A DNA stretch of 60,764 nt. Origin: Caulobacter sp. Lineage in GTDB: Bacteria; Pseudomonadota; Alphaproteobacteria; Caulobacterales; Caulobacteraceae. Of this stretch, positions 26,021 to 34,785 are shown one piece after another. The DNA is taken from the NCBI GenBank assembly GCA_021741355.1, contig JAIOXZ010000022.1:1-60764 (forward strand), read 5' to 3'. The translations under genes were made by a program, and so were the position numbers. The notes beneath the pieces are model-generated. The model worked only from the letters and a program-made list of their open reading frames with translations, was not told the origin of the DNA and searched no databases. Numbering within the stretch: position 1 is the first letter of the stretch; each line of letters begins with the position of its first letter.

Positions 26021-27505
26021 GTGGCCGCAGACCAGAGCGCCATTTCCGATGCGGGGGCCAACGCCGTCCCGGTCCGCAGCGCCCCGCTCTCGCGGCGCTT
26101 CAAGGCGGCCTATGGCGCCGGCGCGATCGCTGACGGCCTCGTCGCCGCCGGGTTCGGCTTCTTCCTGCTGTTCTACCTGACGGCGGTATGCGGCATGTCG
26201 GGAACCATGGCCGGCATGGCCAAGCTGATCGCGTTGCTGATCGACGGGGTCGCGGATCCGGCGATCGGCCTGGCCAGTGACCGCCTGCGGTCGCGGTATG
26301 GCCGACGGCTGCCGTTCATGGTCGGCGGCCTCCTGCCGTTCGCCGGGGCGTTCGGCCTGCTGTTCTCTATGCCCGCGTCACTGGAGGGCGGGTCCCAGTT
26401 TGTCTACGTCACGGCCTGCCTCGTCGTCCTGCGCCTGTCGCTGTCGTTCTTCGTGCTGCCGTTCACGGCGGTCGGCGCGGAGGTGACCGATGACTATCGC
26501 GAGCGCGCCAGCATCGTGGCGTTTCGCCTCTCGTTCCAGAATGTCGGCATCCTGCTGGGCGTCGTGCTGGGTCTGGGGGTCTTCATGGCCGGTCCGGACG
26601 GGCTGCTCTCGCGCGACCACTACACGCCCTTCGCCTGGACCTGCGCGGCGGTGATGCTGCTGGCCGGGATGGTCGCCATTCGCGCGGTGCGCAGCGCGCT
26701 GCCCCGCCTGCATGGCCCTGAGGACGGGGGTCAGCATTTCCTCTCGGGCTTCGCGCGCGAGATGGTCGCCCTCTCGCGCAACCGCTCGTTCCTCATCCTG
26801 TTCGGAACGGTGCTGACCTATTTCCTCGCCTATTCCGCCCATGTCTCGCTGGCGCTTCACTCCAGCCGCTACTTCTGGAAGCTCGACACCACCCAGATTC
26901 AATTCATCCTGCTGAGCACCACGCTCGGCCCGCTCCTCGGCGCTCCGATCAGCGCCTTCGCCCTGCGCCACATCGAGAAGCGAACCCTGTCGATCGCCGC
27001 CTTCCTGTCGATCGCTCTCTTCCTGGTCTGGCCGCCGCTGCTGCAACTGTACGGGCCGTTCTCCCTGACGCCCGGCGCGGCAGCGGTCCTGCTGTTCATC
27101 AACGGCCTCCTGGTCGGCACGGCGATCATGGTCGGCGGGATCGGCTTCCAGTCGATGCTGGCCGATACCGCCGACGAGCATGAGTGGCTGTTCGGCGTGC
27201 GGCGGGAGGGTCTTTTCTTCTCCGGGCTGACGCTGGCCTACAAGGCCGCGTCGGGTCTCGGCGGCCTGATCGCGGGCCTGGCGCTCGATGCGATCCGGTT
27301 CCCGACCGACCTGGCCTCCCGCGGTCCGGGCTTCGTCATCCCCGAGGACGTCCTGCACCGGCTGGCGCTGATTTCCGGACCCCTGCCGGCCGCCTTCGCG
27401 GCCCTCGCACCGCTGTTTCTGATCGGCTACCAGCTGACCAGGCAGCGACACGCAGAGATCATCGCCGCGCTCGACCAGCGCAAGGTCGAGGGCGCCGGGC
27501 GGTGA
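26021..27505 (+). CDS. MFS transporter, GPH type (paralogue of the one at 1659)
   Basis: A 494-residue membrane protein with about 12 helices. IDGVADPAIGLASDRLRSRYGRR and DEHEWLFGVRREGLFFSG are the same conserved blocks seen in the transporter at 1659, and the C-termini align closely. The GTG at 26021 has an almost perfect Shine-Dalgarno, AAAGGAGG, seven bases upstream, so it is a strong start despite the rare codon. It lies between two esterase genes and probably imports the compound or its cleavage product across the inner membrane. The substrate is unknown. Confidence 0.88.
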   Translation: MAADQSAISDAGANAVPVRSAPLSRRFKAAYGAGAIADGLVAAGFGFFLLFYLTAVCGMSGTMAGMAKLIALLIDGVADPAIGLASDRLRSRYGRRLPFMVGGLLPFAGAFGLLFSMPASLEGGSQFVYVTACLVVLRLSLSFFVLPFTAVGAEVTDDYRERASIVAFRLSFQNVGILLGVVLGLGVFMAGPDGLLSRDHYTPFAWTCAAVMLLAGMVAIRAVRSALPRLHGPEDGGQHFLSGFAREMVALSRNRSFLILFGTVLTYFLAYSAHVSLALHSSRYFWKLDTTQIQFILLSTTLGPLLGAPISAFALRHIEKRTLSIAAFLSIALFLVWPPLLQLYGPFSLTPGAAAVLLFINGLLVGTAIMVGGIGFQSMLADTADEHEWLFGVRREGLFFSGLTLAYKAASGLGGLIAGLALDAIRFPTDLASRGPGFVIPEDVLHRLALISGPLPAAFAALAPLFLIGYQLTRQRHAEIIAALDQRKVEGAGR

Positions 27506-27525
27506 CACGAGGCAGGAGCATGGCG

Positions 27526-29211
27526 ATGCGGGCAACCCCGGCCGACGTATCGAAGACCGCCGGCCGTCCCTTCGCGGCGATCCTGCTGGCCGTTGCGGCG
27601 CTCTGTCTGGCGGCGCCGGCTTCCGCCGCTGCCCCTCCGGTGATCGAGGCGCCCGCCGGCCTGGTCCGCGGGTCCGTCGAGGCTGACGTCCGCGTCTTCC
27701 GCGGGATACCCTATGCGCGCGCTCCGGTGGGTGACCTGCGCTGGCGTCCGCCGGCCGACCTGCCGCCCTGGCCGGGTGTGCGCGACGCCACGCGGTTCGG
27801 CGCCGCCTGCATGCAGCCCCGGACACCGTTCGTCGACTACGCGGCGATCAGCGAGGACTGCCTGTTTCTCAACATCTGGACCTCGGTCGAGGCGCGGAAC
27901 GCGCCGGTGCTGGTATGGATTCACGGCGGCTCGCTTGTCAGCGGCGCGGGCAGCGAGGCGATCTATGACGGCGCGCGGTTCGCGGCGCAGGGTGTGATCG
28001 TCGTCTCGATCAACTACCGGCTGGGCGCCCTCGGCTGGCTGGCGCATCCCGCGCTCAGCGCCGAGTCCCCGGACGGGGTCTCCGGCAACTACGGGCTGCT
28101 GGACCAGATCCAGGCCCTGCGCTGGGTCCGTCGCAACATCGCGGCGTTCGGCGGCGATCCGGAGCGCGTGACGATCGCCGGCGAGTCCGCGGGCGCGCTC
28201 AGCGTCACCTACCTGATGGCCGCGCCGCCCGCGCGGGGCCTGTTCCAGCGCGCGATCGCCCAGAGCCCCTACCTGATCACCACGCCCGCGTTGCGCGATG
28301 GCGCCTTTGCCGACTGGCCTGACGCCGAAACCGTCGGCGTGGCGGTGGCCGGCCAGATCGGCGCCGCGGACCTGCCGGCCCTGCGCCGCATGGACGCCGA
28401 AGCGCTGATCACGGCCGTTGGACGAACGCGGTATTTTCCCCTGGGGGTGATCGACGGGCAGACGCTTGAACGCCAGCTGGTCGAGGTCTTCGATCGTGGA
28501 GAACAGGCGCCGGTCCCGATCCTCGCCGGCTACAACGAGGGCGAGATCCGCTCTCTCCGGTTCCTGCTGCCGCCGCCGCCCGCCGACGCGGCGGCCTACG
28601 TCCGCGAGATTCGCGCCCGCTACGGCGACCTCGCCGACGCCTTCCTCCAGCGCTATCCGGCCGGGACGATGGCGGAAAGCATGCTGGCGACGACGCGCGA
28701 CGCCCTCTACGGCTGGTCCGCCGAGCGCTTGGCCGCCTCGCAGACCGCCGTCGGCGCGCCGTCCTGGCTCTACTACTTCGACCATGGCTATCCGGCGGCC
28801 GACGGCGCCGACCTCCGCGCCTTCCATGCCTCGGAGATTCCGTTCGTGTTCGGAACCATCGGGACGACGCCGTCCTGGTGGCCGCGCATTCCGCGGGATG
28901 TCCGCGAGCAGGGCCTGTCTGACGCCATGCTGGCCTACTGGGCCTCGTTCGCGCGCGACGGCGTCCCCCGCGCGCCCGGCGCGCCGGCCTGGCCTGCCTA
29001 TGACCAGGCCCGCGCCTACATGGCGTTCGAGGACGCGCCCCGTCCCCGCGCGGGTCCGCCCAACGGCTACTCGCTCCATGAGGCCGTGGTGTGCAGGCGG
29101 CGCGCCCGGGGCGATGTCGCGTGGCACTGGAACGTCGGCGTCATCGCGCCGCCGCTGCCGCCAAGTACGCCGGGCTGCGATCATCACAATCAACTGGAGG
29201 AGCCGTTCTGA
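27526..29211 (+). CDS. Type-B carboxylesterase, exported
   Basis: A 561-residue alpha/beta hydrolase of the carboxylesterase/cholinesterase family. It has a signal peptide ending near ASAAA, VFRGIPYARAPVGDLRW, EDCLFLNIW, the oxyanion loop WIHGGSLVSG, the nucleophile elbow GESAGALS (Ser221), an acidic residue in NEGEIRSL and the His in FHASEIPFVFG. AGGAG at 27514-27518 suits ATG 27526 (spacing 7) better than the ATG two codons earlier. It begins just after the MFS stop. With the receptor and the other esterase it suggests breakdown of an ester outside or in the periplasm. Confidence 0.92.
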   Translation: MRATPADVSKTAGRPFAAILLAVAALCLAAPASAAAPPVIEAPAGLVRGSVEADVRVFRGIPYARAPVGDLRWRPPADLPPWPGVRDATRFGAACMQPRTPFVDYAAISEDCLFLNIWTSVEARNAPVLVWIHGGSLVSGAGSEAIYDGARFAAQGVIVVSINYRLGALGWLAHPALSAESPDGVSGNYGLLDQIQALRWVRRNIAAFGGDPERVTIAGESAGALSVTYLMAAPPARGLFQRAIAQSPYLITTPALRDGAFADWPDAETVGVAVAGQIGAADLPALRRMDAEALITAVGRTRYFPLGVIDGQTLERQLVEVFDRGEQAPVPILAGYNEGEIRSLRFLLPPPPADAAAYVREIRARYGDLADAFLQRYPAGTMAESMLATTRDALYGWSAERLAASQTAVGAPSWLYYFDHGYPAADGADLRAFHASEIPFVFGTIGTTPSWWPRIPRDVREQGLSDAMLAYWASFARDGVPRAPGAPAWPAYDQARAYMAFEDAPRPRAGPPNGYSLHEAVVCRRRARGDVAWHWNVGVIAPPLPPSTPGCDHHNQLEEPF

Positions 29212-29336
29212 GGGCCGCTCCGGGCTGGGACGCGCCAGGTTCGCCTCGTCAGGGTCTTCGAAAGCCGGATTGCGGAATCCCGTCCGAATAGACCAGACTT
29301 GAGGCGAGGTCGCCGTAGCGCCTTGCGGAGGCGTGG

Positions 29337-30923
29337 ATGGATTTCGCCGACATTGACCCTGAACGGGTCCAACGCCTGGACGAGGCCGCGCAGCGGGGCA
29401 TGACGCTCGCGGTGTGGGCCGACCTGCAGCCTGACCGGATCGCGGTCTACGACCCCGACGGAACGGCGCACAGCTTCGGCAAGACCAACGCTCGGGCCAA
29501 CCGGCTGGTGCGGCTGTTCCGGGACCGGGGGCTGGTCCCGGGCGACGCCGTGGCCCTCGTCTGCTCCAATCGGGTTGAGTTCGTCGAGGTGCTGGCGGCC
29601 ACCCTGCGCTGCGGCCTGCGGCTGACGCCGGTGAACTGGCACCTGTCGGCGGACGAGATCGCGTACATCATCCGCGACTGCGAGGCGAAGGCCCTGATCG
29701 GCGAGGCGCGGGTGGCGACCCTTCCGCAGGCCGCCTCGGCCTGTGAGGGCCCACTGCTGAAACTGGCGATCGGCGGGCCGATCGAGGGGTTCGAACCCTA
29801 CGAGTCGGCCATCGCCCCGTTCGACGGAACGGACATCACTGATCCGCTGCTCGGCAACGGCATGATGTACACCTCCGGCACCACCGGCCGGCCCAAGGGG
29901 GTGCACCGGCCCGTGCCGGCCGTGACGCCCTACGCCACCTATCTGATGCGCGGCTATGACCCGGCCACCTCGGTGCAGATGTGCGCCGGCCCGGCCTATC
30001 ACGCTGCGCCGCTGGCCTTCGATGTGCGGGCGGCCATGGCCGGCGGTGTGCCGCTGGTGTTCATCGACCGCTGGGACTCCGAAGGGGTGCTGCGGACAAT
30101 CGCCGAGCGAAGGATTACCCACTTCCATCTCGTCCCGATCATGTTCCAGCGTCTGCTGGCCCTGCCGGACGCGGTGAAGGCGAAATACCCGGTCGACCAT
30201 GTGACCTTCATCATCCACGGCGCCGCGCCCTGCCCGCCGGAGATCAAGCGGGCGATGATCGACTGGTTCGGACCTGTGTTGACCGAATACTACGCCGGCT
30301 CCGAAGGCGGGGCGGGGTTCCTGATCGACTCCCACGAATGGCTGAGCAAGCCGGGCAGCGTCGGCAAACGACCCGCCCTGTTGCAGGTCCGGATCCTCGA
30401 CGAGGCGGGCAATGACCTGCCCAACGGCCAGGCCGGCGGCATCTACCAGCAGATGCCGCCCGGCGGCGGGTTCACCTACTACAAGGACGAAACCAAGACC
30501 CAGGCGTCGCGGGTCGGCGACTTCTTCACCATGGGCGACGTCGGCTATTTCGACGAGGACGACTACCTGTTCCTCACCGGTCGCAACGCCGAGACGATCA
30601 TCTCCGGCGGCGTGAACATCTATCCGCAGGAGATCGACAACGAACTGGTCAAGCACGCCGCCGTGGCGGACTCGGCGACCATCGGGGCGCCGCACGACGA
30701 GTGGGGCGAACAGGTCAAGGCGGTCATCCTGCTGAACCCCGGGCATGAGCCCAGCCCCGCGCTGGCCGAGGAAATCCTCGCCTTCGCCAGGGCGAATCTG
30801 GCCAGCTTCAAGGTGCCCAAAAGCCTCGACTTCGTCACCGAACTGCCAAGGTCCGAAGCCGGCAAGATTCAACGCAACAAGGTGCGCGCCCCCTACTGGG
30901 AAGGCCGCGCCCGACAGATTTGA
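29337..30923 (+). CDS. AMP-dependent acyl-CoA synthetase
   Basis: A 528-residue adenylate-forming ligase. The P-loop MYTSGTTGRPKGV is near 180-192, YYAGSEGG near 318, the core motif YLFLTGRNAETIISGGVNIYP is near 412 (given in parts as TGRNAETIISGG), and the C-terminal Lys lies in RSEAGKIQRNK. GCGGAGG precedes the ATG. It opens a same-strand group with two acyl-CoA dehydrogenases and an MFS transporter. It would activate a carboxylic acid to its CoA thioester, which the dehydrogenases then oxidise. The acid is unknown. Confidence 0.92.
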   Translation: MDFADIDPERVQRLDEAAQRGMTLAVWADLQPDRIAVYDPDGTAHSFGKTNARANRLVRLFRDRGLVPGDAVALVCSNRVEFVEVLAATLRCGLRLTPVNWHLSADEIAYIIRDCEAKALIGEARVATLPQAASACEGPLLKLAIGGPIEGFEPYESAIAPFDGTDITDPLLGNGMMYTSGTTGRPKGVHRPVPAVTPYATYLMRGYDPATSVQMCAGPAYHAAPLAFDVRAAMAGGVPLVFIDRWDSEGVLRTIAERRITHFHLVPIMFQRLLALPDAVKAKYPVDHVTFIIHGAAPCPPEIKRAMIDWFGPVLTEYYAGSEGGAGFLIDSHEWLSKPGSVGKRPALLQVRILDEAGNDLPNGQAGGIYQQMPPGGGFTYYKDETKTQASRVGDFFTMGDVGYFDEDDYLFLTGRNAETIISGGVNIYPQEIDNELVKHAAVADSATIGAPHDEWGEQVKAVILLNPGHEPSPALAEEILAFARANLASFKVPKSLDFVTELPRSEAGKIQRNKVRAPYWEGRARQI

Positions 30924-31000
30924 TCGGCGTCAACGCCGCCCGACGACCTACGACGAACAACGCGACCCACAAGAACAAGACGACGACCAGGAGGAACGAC

Positions 31001-32200
31001 ATGGCCGATTTTGGCGCCGCCGATACGGAGGCCTTCCGCGCTGCGGCGCGAGCGTGGCTGGCCGCGAACTTCCCCCCCGCGCTGGCGGGCGTGGACGTGG
31101 CCATGGCCAACGCCACCGGTCCGGTCGAGGGCGACGCCCTCGTCTGGAAGCAGCGCATGGGCGAGAAGGGCTGGGGCACGCCCACCTGGCCGAAGGAATA
31201 CGGCGGCGGCGGCCTGTCGTCGGCCGAGGCCCGCGTGCTGCAGCAGGAGATGAACCGCATCGGCGCCCGCAACCCGATCGGCGGCATGGGCATCATGATG
31301 TTCGGCCCGACCCTGCTGGAGTACGGCAGCGAGGAACAGAAGCAGCGGCACATCCCGTCCATCTGCAGGGGCGAGATCCGCTGGTGCCAGGGCTATTCCG
31401 AGCCGGGCGCCGGCTCGGACCTGGCCGCTCTGCAGACTCGCGCGGAAGACAAGGGCGACCACTTCCTGGTCAACGGCCAGAAGGTCTGGACGTCCGGCGC
31501 CCAGTACGCCGACTGGTGCTTCTGCCTGGTGCGGACCGATCCGAACCACAAACACGAAGGCATCTCCTTCGTGCTGTTCGATATGAAGACACCCGGCGTC
31601 GAGGTGCGGCCGATCAAGCTGATCAGCGGCAATTCGCCCTTCTGCGAGACCTTCCTGACCGACGTGAAGGTGCCCAAGGAGAACCTTGTCGGGCCGCTGA
31701 ACGGCGGCTGGACCATCGGCAAGCGCCTGCTCATGCACGAGCGCAACAGCCTGTCGGGCGGCGGAGGATCGGCCGGTCGGTTCGCGGCCGGAACGCCGCT
31801 GGACAAGCTGGCCAAGGACTACATCGGCGTGGACGAAACCGGCCGGATCGCCGATCCCGACCTCCGCGCCCGGCTGATCCGGCACCAGATGGAGGCCCGG
31901 GCCTTCATGCTGACCCTGATGCGCGCCCAGGCCGAGAGCAAGGGTGGCGGCGGACCGTCGGCGGCCACGTCGATCATGAAGAACGTCGGCTCCAAGGTCG
32001 GCCAGGAGCGCGCCGAACTGGCCATCGAGATCATGGGTTCCCAGGGTCTCGGCTGGGAGGGCGAGGGCTTCACCGACAAGGAGCTGGAGCAGACCCGCAA
32101 CTGGCTGGGCGGCAAGGCGACCACGATCTACGGCGGCTCCGCCGAGATTCAGAACAACATCATCGCCAAGCGTATCCTTGGCCTTCTTGATCACCAGTAG
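31001..32200 (+). CDS. Acyl-CoA dehydrogenase (probable alpha subunit of a pair)
   Basis: A 399-residue flavoprotein. GYSEPGAGSDLAALQTRA and FLVNGQKVWTSGAQYADW are the family FAD/substrate blocks; IMGSQGLGWEG and TIYGGSAEIQNNIIAKRILG form the C-terminus. AGGAGGA precedes the ATG. It is followed 12 bases later by a second, shorter and divergent dehydrogenase. Such adjacent pairs form alpha2-beta2 enzymes in steroid side-chain degradation, which suggests the same here. The second protein retains some, but probably not all, active-site features; the pairing is inference from gene order. Confidence 0.92.
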   Translation: MADFGAADTEAFRAAARAWLAANFPPALAGVDVAMANATGPVEGDALVWKQRMGEKGWGTPTWPKEYGGGGLSSAEARVLQQEMNRIGARNPIGGMGIMMFGPTLLEYGSEEQKQRHIPSICRGEIRWCQGYSEPGAGSDLAALQTRAEDKGDHFLVNGQKVWTSGAQYADWCFCLVRTDPNHKHEGISFVLFDMKTPGVEVRPIKLISGNSPFCETFLTDVKVPKENLVGPLNGGWTIGKRLLMHERNSLSGGGGSAGRFAAGTPLDKLAKDYIGVDETGRIADPDLRARLIRHQMEARAFMLTLMRAQAESKGGGGPSAATSIMKNVGSKVGQERAELAIEIMGSQGLGWEGEGFTDKELEQTRNWLGGKATTIYGGSAEIQNNIIAKRILGLLDHQ

Positions 32201-32212
32201 GGAGCGCGCGAC

Positions 32213-33349
32213 ATGGCCGTTCTGACCGAAGAACAATCGATGCTGCGCGACGCCGCCAGGGCCTGGGTGCAGGAAAAGGCTCCCGTGGCGGCGCTGCGCA
32301 GGGCCCGCGACAGCGGCAACCTGCTGGGCTATGCGCCCGAGGCCTTCGCCGAAATGGCCGGGATGGGCTGGGCCGGCGTGGTTGTCCCCGAAGCCCATGG
32401 CGGGTCCGAGTTCGGCTACCTGAGTCTCGGCCTGGTGCTCGAGGAGTTGGGCCGGACCCTGGCGGCGTCGCCGCTGGGCGTGTCGTCCATGGCCGCGACC
32501 AGCGCCCTGATCCGCGCCGGAACCGAAGCTCAGAAGGCGGCCTGGCTGCCGAAGATCGCCTCGGGCGAGACGGTCGGCGCCCTGGCGGTGGACGAAGGCC
32601 CGCGCCATGACCCTGTCCGCACGGCCCTGAAGGCCGAGGCCGTCGGCGGTGGCTATCGCCTGTCCGGGACCAAGACCTTCGTCGCCGAAGGTATGGCCGC
32701 GTCGCTCTACCTCCTGTCGGCCCGCACCGAGGGCGCGCCTGGCGATGAAGCGGGGATCACCCTGTTCCTCGTGCCCGCTGATGCCGAGGGTTTGGCCAGG
32801 AGCGCCCGTCATACCGCGGACAGCCGGGACCATGCGGCCCTGACCCTGGACGGCGTCCAAGTCGGCGCCGACGCGGTGCTGGGTGAGGTCGGTGGCGGTT
32901 ACGCCCTGCTGGAGCGCACGCTCGATGTCGCCCGCATCGCCGTCTCGGCGGAGATGCTCGGCATGTCGGCCCAGGCCTTCGACACCACGCTCGAGTACCT
33001 CAAGACCCGGGTGCAGTTCGGCCAGACCATCGGCAGCTTCCAGGCCCTGCAGCACCGGGCGGCGAAGATGTTCAGCGAGCTGGAGCTGGCCCGGTCCTGC
33101 GTCGAGGCGGCCCTCTCGGCCATCGACCAGGACGCCGATGATCTGCCGCAGCAGGCCGCCCTGGCCAAGGCCGTGGCCGGTGACACCCTGAACCTGATCT
33201 CACGCGAGATGGTCCAGATGCACGGCGGCATCGGCATGACCGACGTCCATGACGCCGGCCTCTATCTCAAGCGCGCGCGGGCCGTGGAGGCCCTGTTCGG
33301 AACCACCGCCTGGCACCGCGACCGCTGGGGCAGGATGCAGGGGTATTGA
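32213..33349 (+). CDS. Acyl-CoA dehydrogenase (probable beta subunit of a pair)
   Basis: A 378-residue protein of the acyl-CoA dehydrogenase fold. Visible are GWAGVVVPEAHGGSEFGYLS, YRLSGTKTFVAEGMAA, and the C-terminal RVQFGQTIGSFQALQHR and MVQMHGGIGMTDVHDAGLYLKR. The middle of the protein lacks the TEPGAGSD-type block of the partner: that position reads AVDEGPRHDPVRT. Loss of such contacts is usual in the second subunit of heterotetrameric dehydrogenases. It starts 12 bases after the partner gene, and its stop overlaps the start of the MFS gene. Confidence 0.88.
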   Translation: MAVLTEEQSMLRDAARAWVQEKAPVAALRRARDSGNLLGYAPEAFAEMAGMGWAGVVVPEAHGGSEFGYLSLGLVLEELGRTLAASPLGVSSMAATSALIRAGTEAQKAAWLPKIASGETVGALAVDEGPRHDPVRTALKAEAVGGGYRLSGTKTFVAEGMAASLYLLSARTEGAPGDEAGITLFLVPADAEGLARSARHTADSRDHAALTLDGVQVGADAVLGEVGGGYALLERTLDVARIAVSAEMLGMSAQAFDTTLEYLKTRVQFGQTIGSFQALQHRAAKMFSELELARSCVEAALSAIDQDADDLPQQAALAKAVAGDTLNLISREMVQMHGGIGMTDVHDAGLYLKRARAVEALFGTTAWHRDRWGRMQGY

Positions 33350-34680
33350 CCAACGAGACGGATGATCCCGTTGCAGCGGCTCTAGAGTCCGAAGTTCCCG
33401 CGGCCGTGTCGGAGGACATGGCCGTGCGGGAGGCCGCGTTCCAGACGTTCATCTGGGACAATCTGCGGCGCAACTACATCGGCAACTTCGTGCACGGCAT
33501 GCTCGGCATGACGGGCTTTCGGCTGATCAACGCGCCGACCTTCATGCCGGCCTACCTGCACCTGATTTCCGGCTCGAACACCATCGTCGGCCTTGGGCTG
33601 GCGTTGCAGCAGGTGGGGTCGATCATCTCGCCGCTGGTCGCCGGGGCGAAGATGGAACACAGGCTGAAGATCATGCCGGCGGCCATCGTCCTGGGCAGCC
33701 TGGGGCGACTGGCGATCCTTGGCATGGCCCTGTCCGGCTGGTTCCTGAAGGACCGGGCGCAGGTCGTCACCCTGCTGATGTTCCTGTTCCTGTTCGGGGT
33801 GTTCATGGGCGCCCAGCGGGTGGCCTTCACCCTGCTGATGTCCAAGGTCATTCCGGTCAGTCTGCGCGGTCGCCTGCAGGCGTGGCGCAACGCCATAGGG
33901 GGGCTGATCGCCGCTGTTCTGGCCTATGTCTCGGGCAAATACCTGATCGAGGCCAATGTCCTGGGCAACGGCTATTCGACCACCTTCATCCTGGCCTTTT
34001 TCCTGACCAGCGCCGGGCTGTGGTTCCTGCAATATCAGATCCGCGAACCGGTTCCGCCGACGATCCGCGAGCCCGCCCGGATGCGGGACCGGATGCGCGA
34101 TATTCCAGGGCTGATCGCCGCCGACCCGGCCTATCGCTGGTTCCTGGTGGTCCAGATGCTGGCCACCTCGGCCCGCATCGCCACGCCGTTCTTCATTCTG
34201 CATGTGGGCGCGACGATGCATCTGGACGGGGCCACCCTGGGCCTGCTGTCGCTGGCCTACCTCGGCGCCGACACCGTTTCCAACATCGCCTGGGGCTACC
34301 TCGGCGACCGGTCCGGCTTTCGGATCGTACTCCTGCTGGCGATCACCGGCTGGATCGCCGCGACGGTGGTGCTGATGACCCTGAGCGCTCCGGTGGCCAT
34401 CTTCTTCGCCTTCTGCATCCTCGGCGCCGCGCAGGCGGGCTACGGCATGGCGTCAAACACCATGATCCTGGAGTTCGGCCACCGCGACGACCTGCCGATG
34501 CGGATCGGCATCTCGGCGACCGCTGAAGGGGTCACGGCCACGCTCGGTCCGCTGATCGGCGGGACGGTGGCCGACCTGCTCGGCTATAATGTCGTCTTCG
34601 GGGCCTCGCTGGGCCTGCTGGCGGCGGCCCTGCTGACCCTTGTCGTCGCCGTGCCCGATCCACGCCGAAAGCGGGCCTGA
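33346..34680 (+). CDS. MFS transporter
   Basis: A protein of up to 444 residues with about 12 hydrophobic segments. The family is visible from the helix spacing and from LMSKVIPVSLRGRLQAWRNAIGG at the central loop and LGDRSGFR in the second half. The frame's TTG at 33346 overlaps the dehydrogenase stop as TTGA, but internal starts at 33418 (ATG) and 33424 (GTG, with GGAGG eight bases upstream) are also credible and would remove a polar N-terminus. It is the last gene of the ligase/dehydrogenase operon and presumably imports the substrate acid or exports a product. Confidence 0.82.
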   Translation: MTNETDDPVAAALESEVPAAVSEDMAVREAAFQTFIWDNLRRNYIGNFVHGMLGMTGFRLINAPTFMPAYLHLISGSNTIVGLGLALQQVGSIISPLVAGAKMEHRLKIMPAAIVLGSLGRLAILGMALSGWFLKDRAQVVTLLMFLFLFGVFMGAQRVAFTLLMSKVIPVSLRGRLQAWRNAIGGLIAAVLAYVSGKYLIEANVLGNGYSTTFILAFFLTSAGLWFLQYQIREPVPPTIREPARMRDRMRDIPGLIAADPAYRWFLVVQMLATSARIATPFFILHVGATMHLDGATLGLLSLAYLGADTVSNIAWGYLGDRSGFRIVLLLAITGWIAATVVLMTLSAPVAIFFAFCILGAAQAGYGMASNTMILEFGHRDDLPMRIGISATAEGVTATLGPLIGGTVADLLGYNVVFGASLGLLAAALLTLVVAVPDPRRKRA

Positions 34681-34785
34681 GCCTGACCCGACCGACGGAT
34701 TTCCGTTCGCGACGAGTCTGCCCCTTCGAATTGGCCTGGCGCGACGGCTGGCGCTCGCCCTTCGCTCGCGCTAGCAGACCGCCCC

